Below, piece after piece: positions 24,831 to 33,230 of a stretch of 64,000 nt of DNA (position 1 is its first letter; each line of letters starts with the position of its first letter). The stretch is from positions 682,001 through 746,000 of the forward strand of contig NZ_CP058335.1 in assembly GCF_013391105.1 (NCBI RefSeq), read 5' to 3'. This DNA comes from Natronomonas salina. GTDB taxonomy: Archaea; Halobacteriota; Halobacteria; Halobacteriales; Haloarculaceae. The position numbers and the translations under genes were made by a program. Under the pieces are notes generated by a model. It did not search any database, was not told where the DNA came from, and worked only from the letters and a program-made list of their open reading frames with translations.

Positions 24831-25568
24831 TTACGTCGTCGACAGCGAGGTCTCGCTGCGGTAGACGTACCGCATCGGCAGCCCTCGCTCGTCGGTCGGC
24901 GGGTCCGCCGGCAGCGACCGGAGTTCGCCGGTACCCGGGCGGATGGTGAGTCCCAGCGCGACGGCATCCACGACGGCCGGGATTGGAACCTGGTGGCCCT
25001 CGGTCGCCTCGGCGACGGACTGGACCGTCGGTGGCGCGTCGACGTCGAACTCCGCGAGCGTCCGCATCCGTTCGGCGTAGCCGGCGGCGGTCTCGGGCGG
25101 GTGGGGCATCGGCTCGCCGTGGAACCCGAGGTAACTGAGCTCCGGGTGCGCCTCGACGAAGACCGGTCGGGCCTCGTCGATGGTCGTGAGGAACTCGTCC
25201 ATCCCGGTGACGAGGCGAGATCGCTCGAAGGCGGCCCGGGGGAGCTCCAGGTCGGTCTTCCGCTCGTGGACGCGGGCGGCCGTCCGGTAGCGCTGCTTCC
25301 GGGCGGCCTCGCGAACCGGCGCCTGGACGACGGCGTCGCCTCGGTCGCCGAGTAGCTCCCGGAGCGCGCGCTCGTTCGGCCGCGGTGCCGTCGCGCCCTC
25401 GAGTCCGATCGGCACGTCCACCGCGATCCGCTGGGCGTCGTCCTCGTACTCGGTCCACAGCTCCCCGACGCCGTCGACGATCGTGGTGTGGTCGTAGCCG
25501 TCCTCGGTGTAGGCGACGGCGAGCCAGGCGTCGCCTCGAGCGACGCCGCCGACGTAGTAGTCGCTCAC
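24831..25568 (-). CDS. DUF429 family protein (RNase H-like fold)
   Basis: A 245-residue protein. The opening YYVGGVARGDAWLAVAY, the early acidic motif IAVDVPIGLEG, and PVFVEAHPELSYLGFHGEPM match the DUF429 family, predicted to adopt an RNase H-like nuclease fold with Asp/Glu metal ligands. The C-terminal VPIPAVVDAVALGLTI contains the last conserved Asp. The cellular role is not established. It appears monocistronic. Confidence 0.82.
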   Translation of the reverse strand: MSDYYVGGVARGDAWLAVAYTEDGYDHTTIVDGVGELWTEYEDDAQRIAVDVPIGLEGATAPRPNERALRELLGDRGDAVVQAPVREAARKQRYRTAARVHERKTDLELPRAAFERSRLVTGMDEFLTTIDEARPVFVEAHPELSYLGFHGEPMPHPPETAAGYAERMRTLAEFDVDAPPTVQSVAEATEGHQVPIPAVVDAVALGLTIRPGTGELRSLPADPPTDERGLPMRYVYRSETSLSTT

Positions 25569-25709
25569 GGCCGTGGGTTCGGTCGCCGATACGTAGTTGT
25601 GTCGCCCGCGTCGGACGCCCGTCGTGCGGTCGTCTGTCAGGTTCGACCGGGGAGTCGTTCAGCGCGGCCGGCAGCCGCGACTCGTGGGTCGGCGCAGCTA
25701 CTCCGCCTC

Positions 25710-25940
25710 CTACTCCTCGATCTCGACGGCCATCTGCACGGAGAAGATGAAGCCGAAGTACGCGACGACGCCGGCGACCATCATCATGTAGTACGCCCAG
25801 TCCGGGCCGTCGACGAGCCGGAAGAACGCGTTCACGACCGTCACCCAGACGATCGCGAACACCAGGTCCCCCAGCATCCCGTGTCTGTTCTCCAGCACGT
25901 ACACCCCGACCCGGTGGAACACGCTCTCGTCGGTCGCCAT
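25710..25940 (-). CDS. Small two-TM membrane protein
   Basis: A 76-residue protein from ATG 25940 (MATDESVFHRVGVY). Two hydrophobic segments, about residues 22-38 and 46-68, are joined by DGPDW; the C-terminus is short and acidic (VEIEE). It resembles small haloarchaeal conserved proteins of unknown role. The longer open frame upstream is Arg-rich shadow sequence. Confidence 0.65.
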   Translation of the reverse strand: MATDESVFHRVGVYVLENRHGMLGDLVFAIVWVTVVNAFFRLVDGPDWAYYMMMVAGVVAYFGFIFSVQMAVEIEE

Positions 25941-26040
25941 ACCCCCTCTGGGACCACCGCCGGCTAAAAGGTCACGGGCCGGAGCAGCGACGCCGACCGC
26001 CGGTAGGAAACCGTTGGTTCGGGCGAATCTCCGGCCCGTC

Positions 26041-27549
26041 TCAGGCCTGGGCCCGACAGTCGTGGCTGACGAGTTCCGTTCGCTCCGGCTCACCGCCGCC
26101 CGCGGACGGTACCGGCTGTTCGACCACGTAGAGGGTGACGGCGGTCACCTCCGCGTCGGTGGACCCCTCCGCGCGCCGACAGAGGTGCTCGGCCAGGTAG
26201 ACCCGTTCCCCGTGGCTGGCCCACCGGACTTCGGCGAGGTAGCGGTGCCAGAGCGTCCCGGGGTACGTTTCGGCTGCGTCCGCGGGCGGCCCCCACTCGA
26301 CCGCCGAGCCGTCGAGCGCGTCGACCTCCCCGCCGGATTCGAGAGTCGCCGGCGCGACGAACCAGCGGGTGTGTGACGGCGGCTCCGGCGCGAACAGCTT
26401 CCAGGTGTAGCCGTCGGGGTCGGGGACTGATTCATATTGGGTGGTGTCGACGACCCCGACGGCGGCCGCCGGCCACAGGACGCTGACGACGAGAACGACC
26501 GCGAGGATCGCCGTCGCAGTGATTCGGCCGAGCCGCCGGACCTCGGGTGGGAGACGTACCGGGGAGGTGGCCGGAGACAGTCCGTCGAGGGTCCGATGCA
26601 GCGTTCCGGATACGTTCCAGCGAGCGACGGGTCCGCGCTCGATTCGATCCCAGACGGACGGCGGGAGGTACAGCAGGAGCAGCGCGCCGACGACAAGCGG
26701 GAAGAGGCCGAGCCGCATCGTCGCCAGCATCCCCAGGTGCGCGACGGCGAACGCGGCGACGACCAGCGTTCGCCGCCGGCCGGTCGCGACCAGGAGCAGC
26801 GGCGAGGCGACCAGCATTGCGACCCACAGCCAGGTGATTGCCATGAGTAGCCCCGGGAAGGCGGTGAGGTGCGGTCCCAGGAGGACGGAGAACTGCTCGA
26901 GTTCGAGGACCGTCCGAACCGCGGTCCCACCGGTCCAGGCGTCGCTCCGCAGTTTGAACGCCGCGTTGGCGAGGTAGACGACGACGGGTTGCAGCAGGAC
27001 CGTCGCGGTCGCCATCGACGCGACCCGCGGGCCGGTGGCGGCACTCGCCTCGCGACGCCGGAGCGCGTCGATCGACCACCGCCGATCGAGCGGCAGGAAC
27101 ACCGCCAGGAACAGCGCCAGGACCAGCAGGGCGTCGCCGCCGTTCATCAGGTAGGTGTTCCGCGCGTGCATCGAAGCGTGCAGAACCGCCACGACTGCCG
27201 TGGCGAGCCGCGTCCGGTAGCCAGCCGCGAGTGCGGTCGCCGCACAGCCGGCGACGAGGAAGAGGACCGCCTGCCCGGCAGTCGAGCCGGTGAGGCCGTG
27301 GATCGAGAGCCGCGCCAGCGTCGGGAAGAACTCGGCGTGGGCCGCCCGTGGAAGTACCCCAGCGTCGGTGTAGAAGGTCGTCAGCTCGCGGGCGCGGAAC
27401 AGCAGGTCCGCGACGACGAGGAGGCCCAGCGAGATGCGGAACGCGGCGAGGGCCCGCGCGTCCACGCCGAGGCGGCGGTCGACCGCGTCGCGGCCGCGCT
27501 CGCGGAGGGAATCACCTCGGCCGGCGTCGCGTGGCGGGGGCGGGGACAC
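26041..27549 (-). CDS. HTTM-domain membrane protein (vitamin K gamma-carboxylase-like)
   Basis: A 502-residue protein. The start region LAAFRISLGLLVVADLLFRA leads into YTDAGVLPRAAHAEFFP, the hallmark of the HTTM (horizontally transferred transmembrane) domain related to vitamin K-dependent gamma-carboxylase. At least eight hydrophobic helices fill residues 30-360, and the remaining 140 residues form an extracytoplasmic domain with the acidic motif WKLFAPEPPSHTRWFV. Prokaryotic members have no proven function. The start codon is not certain within the first 30 residues. Confidence 0.82.
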   Translation of the reverse strand: MSPPPPRDAGRGDSLRERGRDAVDRRLGVDARALAAFRISLGLLVVADLLFRARELTTFYTDAGVLPRAAHAEFFPTLARLSIHGLTGSTAGQAVLFLVAGCAATALAAGYRTRLATAVVAVLHASMHARNTYLMNGGDALLVLALFLAVFLPLDRRWSIDALRRREASAATGPRVASMATATVLLQPVVVYLANAAFKLRSDAWTGGTAVRTVLELEQFSVLLGPHLTAFPGLLMAITWLWVAMLVASPLLLVATGRRRTLVVAAFAVAHLGMLATMRLGLFPLVVGALLLLYLPPSVWDRIERGPVARWNVSGTLHRTLDGLSPATSPVRLPPEVRRLGRITATAILAVVLVVSVLWPAAAVGVVDTTQYESVPDPDGYTWKLFAPEPPSHTRWFVAPATLESGGEVDALDGSAVEWGPPADAAETYPGTLWHRYLAEVRWASHGERVYLAEHLCRRAEGSTDAEVTAVTLYVVEQPVPSAGGGEPERTELVSHDCRAQA

Positions 27550-27603
27550 GTCACCGGGAACGTCGCCGGCTCCGGCTAATAGGTCTTGTGCGTCGCGCTG
27601 CGC

Positions 27604-28575
27604 TCAGAACAGCGCCTCGCTCTCGTCGAGCACCTGTGCCGGACCGCCGACACCCCAGACGCGCGTGTCGATGCCGAGCTCGGAGATGGCCTCCTCGACG
27701 CGGTCGACGTGCTCGTCGGTGGTGTTGACGTACACCGAGGCGCCGGTGTCCGTGGAGAAGTACACCGGGACGCCCTCCTCGCGGAGGTCCCGGACGGCCT
27801 CGAAGACCTCCAGGGTCTCCGGCTGCCAATAGACCCAGCCCGCCGGCCCCGTCATCGTCGTCGCCGCCAGCGACAGCGAGTCGTGCTCGGCGAGCTCGAA
27901 GGCCGCCTCGAAGTCCGCCTCTCGGAGCGCGTGCCGCATCGTCGCGATCTGCTCGTGGATGTGCGCCAGCCGCGCCTCGAACATGTGGCTCTCGGCGGCC
28001 TCCTCGTGGGCCGCTTCGGTGTGCTTGAACGCCGGCACCTCCGCGGCCACGACCCGCAGGTCGTCCTCCAGGTCGGTCTCGATGCGCTCCGAGCGGCAGT
28101 CCTCGTCGTCCAGCCCCGTCCGGAGGTGCGAGAACGCGCCGGTGACCGCCCGCGCCGCCGACGAGGACCCCCGCCGAGCGACCGTCGACATCTCGGGGTG
28201 GGTGAGGTCCAGCCCCGCCGCCTCGCAGAGCGCCACCGCGGCCGCCGCGAACCCCGATGACGAGGAGCCGAAGCCGATGTTCGTCGGGAAGTCGTTCTCG
28301 GACTCGAAGCGGACCCGGTGGTCGAAGCCAGCCAGCTCGCGGACGTGGTCGACGACCATCCGGACGCGCTCGGCGCCGCGGCCCTCGATCTCCTCGCCGT
28401 CGACCACGTAGACGTCCGACTCGCGGTCGGGGTCGAACTCGGCGGTCGTCTTCGAGTGGCTCGGCGCGGTGCACACCGAGATGGAGTCGTGGTACGGCAG
28501 CCGCAACTCCTCGTCGCGCATCCCGTGGTACTTGACCAGCCCCTGGATCGGGTGGGCCTTCGCGGTCGCCTTCAT
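27604..28575 (-). CDS. mvaD: Phosphomevalonate decarboxylase (MvaD family)
   Basis: A 323-residue GHMP-superfamily decarboxylase of isoprenoid-lipid synthesis. It begins AKAHPIQGLVKYHGMRDEEL, has the ATP-binding NIGFGSSSSGFAAAAVALCE, and near its C-terminus YFSTDTGASVYVNT with the catalytic Asp. Haloarchaea use this protein on mevalonate 5-phosphate, giving isopentenyl phosphate in the modified mevalonate pathway; this is known from the Haloferax homologue, not from this sequence. A TATTAA box places the transcript start about four bases before the ATG. Confidence 0.9.
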   Translation of the reverse strand: MKATAKAHPIQGLVKYHGMRDEELRLPYHDSISVCTAPSHSKTTAEFDPDRESDVYVVDGEEIEGRGAERVRMVVDHVRELAGFDHRVRFESENDFPTNIGFGSSSSGFAAAAVALCEAAGLDLTHPEMSTVARRGSSSAARAVTGAFSHLRTGLDDEDCRSERIETDLEDDLRVVAAEVPAFKHTEAAHEEAAESHMFEARLAHIHEQIATMRHALREADFEAAFELAEHDSLSLAATTMTGPAGWVYWQPETLEVFEAVRDLREEGVPVYFSTDTGASVYVNTTDEHVDRVEEAISELGIDTRVWGVGGPAQVLDESEALF

Positions 28576-28689
28576 ACCTCCGTGGGGGGTCGTCTCCCGC
28601 TTAATACGTTCGACACGTACGCGGGTCGTGGGGCCCGGTCGGTGGACGGTAGAATTTCAGAAAGAGAGTCAAGTAAGCCGACGACTCGC

Positions 28690-29952
28690 TCAGGGCCAGC
28701 TCCCGCCCTCTTCGTAGGCGTCGAGGACACGGCGGATCGCCACGACGTAGGCGGCGGTCCGGAAGTTCGGGACGTCCTCGTTCTCGAAGGTCCGGACGAG
28801 TTCGTCGAAGGCCTCGACGATGTGCCGCTCGAGTTCCTCGTTGACCTTCTCCTCGGTCCAGTAGAACCGCTGGCGGTTCTGGACCCACTCGAAGTACGAG
28901 ACCGTCACGCCGCCGGCGTTTGCCAGGATGTCGGGGAGGACGTAGACGTCGCGGTCGGTGAGGACCTCGTCGGCCTCGGGGGTGAGCGGGCCGTTCGCAG
29001 CCTCGACGATGACGTCCGCCTCGACGTCCGCGGCGAGGTCGCCGTCGATGGCGTTCTCTAGGGCGGCCGGGATGAGGAGGTCGACGTCGAGCGTGAGAAG
29101 CTCCTCGTTGGTCAGTTCCTCGGTCGCACCATCGTACCCGGAGACCGACCCGGTCTCGTTCTTGAAGCGCTTGACCTCGTGGGGGTCGAGACCGTCGGGG
29201 TTGTAGACGGCGCCGGAGGAGTCCGAGACGGCGACGACGGAGGCGTCGAGGTCGTCGTGGACGAGCTGGGCGGCGATGCTGCCGGCGTTGCCGTACCCCT
29301 GTACCGCGACGGAAGCGTCGGACATCTCCTTGTCCAGGTGGTCGAAGGCTTCGCGGGCGGTCAGCATTGTCGAGCGGCCGGTCGCCTCCACGCGGCCGAG
29401 CGAGCCGCCGGACTCGATGGTCTTCCCGGTGACGACGCCCGGCGCCGTCGTGTTCTCGAGGGTCTCGTAGGTGTCCTTGATCCAGTTCATCTCCCGCTGG
29501 CCGGTGTTGACGTCCGGCGCCGGGATGTCGCGGTCCTCGCCGATGAGCGGCCGGAGTTCGGTCGCGAACGACCGGGTGATGCGTTCCAGTTCCGTCTCGG
29601 AGTAGGCGCTCGGGTCGATCTGGATGCCGCCCTTCCCGCCGCCGTAGGGGATGTCGACGGTCGCGCACTTGTAGACCATCCAGCCCGAGAGCGCCTTCAC
29701 CTCGTCGCGGTTGACGCCCGGGTGGTAGCGGATGCCGCCCTTGTAGGGGCCGCGGTCGCCGTTGAACTGCGAGCGGTACGCCCGGAAGACGCCGACGTCG
29801 CCGTCGTCGAGTTCGACGGAGAGGTTCGTCTCGAGGACGCGCTCGGGGTTCTTCAGGCGCTCGAGTACGTCGTCGCCGACGTCGAGATACGCCGCAGCGT
29901 CGTCGATCTGTTCCTGCAGGCTCTCGAAGGGATTGACGTCGTCGTCGGCCAT
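28690..29952 (-). CDS. gdhB: Glutamate dehydrogenase (Glu/Leu/Phe/Val family)
   Basis: A 420-residue hexameric-type dehydrogenase that interconverts glutamate and 2-oxoglutarate plus ammonia. The N-terminal catalytic domain contains [14 protein letters not shown] with the catalytic Lys, preceded by [18 protein letters not shown]. The C-terminal Rossmann domain has [14 protein letters not shown]. Coenzyme preference cannot be judged confidently. CTTAAG at 29977-29982 lies about 27 bases upstream, so the transcript is leaderless. It shares direction with the CitE-like gene 73 bases upstream. Confidence 0.92.
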   Translation of the reverse strand: MADDDVNPFESLQEQIDDAAAYLDVGDDVLERLKNPERVLETNLSVELDDGDVGVFRAYRSQFNGDRGPYKGGIRYHPGVNRDEVKALSGWMVYKCATVDIPYGGGKGGIQIDPSAYSETELERITRSFATELRPLIGEDRDIPAPDVNTGQREMNWIKDTYETLENTTAPGVVTGKTIESGGSLGRVEATGRSTMLTAREAFDHLDKEMSDASVAVQGYGNAGSIAAQLVHDDLDASVVAVSDSSGAVYNPDGLDPHEVKRFKNETGSVSGYDGATEELTNEELLTLDVDLLIPAALENAIDGDLAADVEADVIVEAANGPLTPEADEVLTDRDVYVLPDILANAGGVTVSYFEWVQNRQRFYWTEEKVNEELERHIVEAFDELVRTFENEDVPNFRTAAYVVAIRRVLDAYEEGGSWP

Positions 29953-30025
29953 ACTGCATCCGTCGGACAGTCGCCGCTTAAGGATGACGCTCGTCGAATA
30001 CGGATACCAGAACCGAGAGGTCGCG

Positions 30026-30874
30026 CTACTCGTCTGCCGCCCGATACCGCTCCACGATGCGCTCGGCGCGGGCGATCAGCGGCGCGTCGATCATCTCGTC
30101 GTCCACGCGGAAGACCCCTCGGCCCTCGTCGTCGGCCTCGTCGCGGGCGGCCAGTACCTTCTCGGCCCACTCGACGTCCTCCTCGGCCGGCGTGAACGCC
30201 TCGTTGATCACCGGGACCTGCGCGGGGTGGATGGCCATCTTGCCGTCGTAACCGAGCTGGGTGGCGAACGCCGTCTCCTCGGCCAGCCGGTCGGTGTCCT
30301 CGACGTCGGTGAAGACGGTGTCGATGGCGTCGACGTCCGCCGCGCCGGCCGCAAGGACGACGTGCTGGCGCGCGTGGGAGACCTCCTCGCCGGACTCGGT
30401 GCGCGTCGCGCCGATGTCTGCCGAGAGGTCCTCGGCGCCGAACGCGACGGCGTCCACCGCGGGCGTCGCCGCGATCTCCTCGGCGTGCAGGACGCCCTGT
30501 GCGGATTCACACAGCGCCAGCACCGGTAGGTCGTAGCCGTGATCGCGGACGAGTTCGTCCTTCTCGCGGACGTCCGCCGCGGACGACGCCTTCGGCACCA
30601 TCACCGAGTCGATGCGAGGCTCGCCCGCGAGGACCGCCTCGAGGTCGTCGTCGGCCACCCTCGGGTCCGGATTGACTCGGACGCAGACCTCGCAGTCGGG
30701 GTCGAACCCCGGGTCGGTCAGGACGTCGTTGACGGCCTGTCGGGCCTCGTCCTTCCGGCCCGGCGCGACGGCGTCCTCCAGGTCGAATACCACCGTGTCG
30801 ACGCCGGCGCCGGGCGCCTTCTGCATCAGTGCCGGCTGGTCGCCGGGCGAGAACAGCACGCTCCTGCGGGGCAT
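30026..30874 (-). CDS. CitE-like HpcH/HpaI aldolase (acyl-CoA lyase)
   Basis: A 282-residue TIM-barrel lyase of the CitE/CLYBL family. The conserved segments are [28 protein letters not shown] with the Mg-binding acidic residues, CVRVNP with the substrate-binding Arg, [15 protein letters not shown] and the C-terminal [10 protein letters not shown]. Members cleave malyl-, methylmalyl- or citramalyl-CoA. It is divergent from a MaoC hydratase 84 bases away, a combination that suggests a hydratase-lyase pathway. Citrate lyase itself is excluded because its other subunits are absent. Confidence 0.87.
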   Translation of the reverse strand: MPRRSVLFSPGDQPALMQKAPGAGVDTVVFDLEDAVAPGRKDEARQAVNDVLTDPGFDPDCEVCVRVNPDPRVADDDLEAVLAGEPRIDSVMVPKASSAADVREKDELVRDHGYDLPVLALCESAQGVLHAEEIAATPAVDAVAFGAEDLSADIGATRTESGEEVSHARQHVVLAAGAADVDAIDTVFTDVEDTDRLAEETAFATQLGYDGKMAIHPAQVPVINEAFTPAEEDVEWAEKVLAARDEADDEGRGVFRVDDEMIDAPLIARAERIVERYRAADE

Positions 30875-30958
30875 AGCTGGGAGAAGAGCCGGCGGGCTTG
30901 TAAGCGGTACCCTTCACCCTCCAGTATCGTTTTGTCCACGCCACCCGACGCGGCAGGC

Positions 30959-31420
30959 ATGCCCGGACTGTACTACGAGGAGTTCGAGGTCGGCGAGACC
31001 ATCGAACACGACAAGCGCCGGACGATCTCGGAGTCGGACAACCAACAGTTCTGCGACATGACGATGAACCAGCAGCCGCTGCACCTCGACGCGGACTTCG
31101 CCGCGGACACCCAGTTCGGCGACCGCCTCGTCAACGGCCTCTACACGATGAGCCTCGCCGTCGGGCTCTCCATCCCCGACACCACCGACGGCACCATCGT
31201 CGCGAACCTCTCGTACGACGACGTCGAGCACCCCAATCCCGTCTTCCACGGCGACACCGTCTACGCCCAGACCACCGTCACCGACAAGCGGGAGACCAGC
31301 GACGGCGAGCGCGGCATCGTCGAGATGCACGTGGAGGCGTTCAAAGTCGAGGACGACGGCGACGACACGCTCGTCTGCGAGTTCGACCGGACGGCACTTT
31401 CGCTGAAGAAGGACGAGTAG
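30959..31420 (+). CDS. MaoC-like acyl-CoA hydratase
   Basis: A 153-residue single hot-dog domain beginning MPGLYYEEFEVGETIEHDKR. The active-site stretch FCDMTMNQQPLHLDADFA replaces the usual D-x4-H motif with an MNxQPLH version. It is followed by FGDRLVNGLYTMSLAVGLS and VFHGDTVYAQTTV. This subtype is commonly paired with CitE-like lyases and acts on mesaconyl-, itaconyl- or related enoyl-CoA. The start codon is close to the predicted transcription start (TTTTG near 30930). The real substrate is not shown by the sequence. Confidence 0.85.
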   Translation: MPGLYYEEFEVGETIEHDKRRTISESDNQQFCDMTMNQQPLHLDADFAADTQFGDRLVNGLYTMSLAVGLSIPDTTDGTIVANLSYDDVEHPNPVFHGDTVYAQTTVTDKRETSDGERGIVEMHVEAFKVEDDGDDTLVCEFDRTALSLKKDE

Positions 31421-31527
31421 ACGCGGCTCGCGGCTCACTCCGGTCGCCGCTCCCATTTTCGTGGCCTCGCTTCGCTCGGCCCACCCTTTCGAAACCCTTA
31501 GTGACGCCCCCCACGGACCCACACCCA

Positions 31528-31797
31528 ATGACCGTAGACGACGAGGAGGTCCGCCACGTCGCGTCGCTCGCCCGCGTCGACCTCGACGACGAGGAGGTCG
31601 AGCGGTTCACCGAGCAGTTCGGCGACATCCTCGAGTACTTCGAGGCGCTCGAGGAGGTGCCCGAGGTCGACCGCGAGGCGGAATTGGCCAACGTGATGCG
31701 GCCCGACGAGGTCGAGGAGGGGCTCACCCAGGAGGAGGCCCTCCAGAACGCTCCCGAGACCGAGGACGGCTACTTCAAGGGGCCGAAGGTCTCATGA
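31528..31797 (+). CDS. gatC: Asp/Glu-tRNA amidotransferase subunit GatC
   Basis: An 89-residue small subunit that clamps GatA to GatB. The motifs EEVRHVASLARVDLDDEEVE and FGDILEYFEALEEVPEVD match GatC, as does the C-terminal LQNAPETEDGYFKGPKVS, which wraps around the amidase. ATG 31528 gives the usual N-terminus MTVDDEEV. It overlaps gatA by four bases (ATGA). It takes part in forming Asn-tRNA or Gln-tRNA by transamidation; gatB is not in the window. Confidence 0.93.
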   Translation: MTVDDEEVRHVASLARVDLDDEEVERFTEQFGDILEYFEALEEVPEVDREAELANVMRPDEVEEGLTQEEALQNAPETEDGYFKGPKVS

Positions 31798-33062
31798 GCC
31801 ACAACGCGTTCATCACCGAGGCGACCGTCGACCCGACCGACTCCGGCCCGCTCGACGGCGTCACCGTCGCGGTCAAGGACAACATCTCCACCGAGGGCGT
31901 CCGGACGACCTGCGGGTCGGCGATGCTCGAGGAGTACGTCCCGCCGTACGACGCGACGGTCGTCCGTCGACTGAAGGAAGCCGGCGCCACCGTCGTCGGA
32001 AAGGCCAACATGGACGAGTTCGGGATGGGGACGACGACCGAGACCTCGGCATTCGGCGCGACGGAGAACCCCGCCGCCGAGGGGCGGGTCCCCGGGGGCT
32101 CCTCCGGCGGCTCGGCCGCGGCGGTCGCGGCCGGCGAGGCCGACGTGGCGCTGGGCTCCGACACCGGCGGCTCGGTGCGCTGTCCTGCCGCGTTCTGTGG
32201 CGTCGTCGGCATCAAGCCCACCTACGGGCTCGTCTCCCGGTACGGCCTCGTCGCCTACGCCAACTCCCTCGAGCAGATCGGGCCGCTCGCGCCAACCGTC
32301 GAGGACGCGGCCGAACTCCTCGACGTGGTCGCCGGCCCGGACCCGAAGGACGCGACGACCAGAGACGAGGGCGCCGACTCGGACTACGCCGCGGCCGCGG
32401 ACCGCGACGTCGACGGCCTCACCGTCGGCGTCCCGACTGAACTCGTCGAGGGCGCCGACGAGGGCGTCGTCGAGGTCTTCGAGGACGCGCTGGACGACCT
32501 CCGGGCACAGGGCGCGACGACCGAGGAGGTCTCGCTGCCCTCCGTCGAGACCGCGGTGCAGGCCTACTACGTCATCGCGATGTCGGAGGCGTCCTCGAAC
32601 CTGGCGCGATTCGACGGCGTCCGGTACGGTCCCGCGACCGACTCGGAGGGCAACTGGAACGAGGCGTTCGCCGCGGTCCGCGAGGAGGGCTTCGGCGAGG
32701 AGGTCAAACGGCGCATCCTGCTCGGCACCTACGCCCTCTCCGCGGGCTACCACGACAAGTACTACAAGCAGGCCCAGGACGCCCGCGCGTGGGTGAAGCA
32801 GGACTTCGACTCGGCCTTCGAGGACGTCGACGTCCTCGCCTCGCCGACGATGCCCGTCCCGCCGTTCGAGCGCGGCGAGAGCCTCGAGGACCCCCTGCAG
32901 ATGTACCTCGCCGACGCCAACACCGTCCCGGTCAACCTCGCGAACCTCCCCGCCATCTCGGTGCCGGCGGGCGAGACCGACGAGGGGCCGGTCGGCCTCC
33001 AGTTCGTCGGCCCCGCGTTCGACGAGGAGACCATCATCCGGGCCGGCTCGGCGCTGGAGTGA
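31794..33062 (+). CDS. gatA: Asp/Glu-tRNA amidotransferase subunit GatA
   Basis: A 422-residue amidase that releases ammonia from glutamine for transamidation of mischarged tRNA. The Ser-cisSer-Lys triad is visible: VAVKDNIST (Lys), GGSSGGSAAAVAAGEADVAL (cis-Ser) and SDTGGSVRCPAAFCG (nucleophile Ser). The length is slightly shorter than bacterial GatA, as usual in haloarchaea. It is translated with gatC through an ATGA overlap. The longer in-frame extension through gatC is not used. Confidence 0.94.
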   Translation: MSHNAFITEATVDPTDSGPLDGVTVAVKDNISTEGVRTTCGSAMLEEYVPPYDATVVRRLKEAGATVVGKANMDEFGMGTTTETSAFGATENPAAEGRVPGGSSGGSAAAVAAGEADVALGSDTGGSVRCPAAFCGVVGIKPTYGLVSRYGLVAYANSLEQIGPLAPTVEDAAELLDVVAGPDPKDATTRDEGADSDYAAAADRDVDGLTVGVPTELVEGADEGVVEVFEDALDDLRAQGATTEEVSLPSVETAVQAYYVIAMSEASSNLARFDGVRYGPATDSEGNWNEAFAAVREEGFGEEVKRRILLGTYALSAGYHDKYYKQAQDARAWVKQDFDSAFEDVDVLASPTMPVPPFERGESLEDPLQMYLADANTVPVNLANLPAISVPAGETDEGPVGLQFVGPAFDEETIIRAGSALE

Positions 33063-33230
33063 GCGCCGACCGGGATTCTCCCACGGCCGTCCAGAACGTC
33101 CGGGGTGGGTAGCCGCGAACCCGGAAGCTTTCCCCGCTACCCGCGGGGCATCGCCAGCCGTACTGGACGTTCGACGACGTTCCGCCCGATGCGGCTGCTC
33201 CTTTTGCGTCCGAGTCACCTAGGACGGTCG

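Noticed and set aside
28690-29959. 452-codon minus-strand frame (28601-29959) overlapping glutamate dehydrogenase
   Set aside because: Arg-rich shadow in another frame; the 420-residue dehydrogenase has all motifs.
30026-30874. CitE-like gene as a true citrate lyase beta subunit
   Set aside because: No citrate lyase alpha or gamma (acyl-carrier) genes are adjacent, and the sequence fits stand-alone CLYBL-type lyases.
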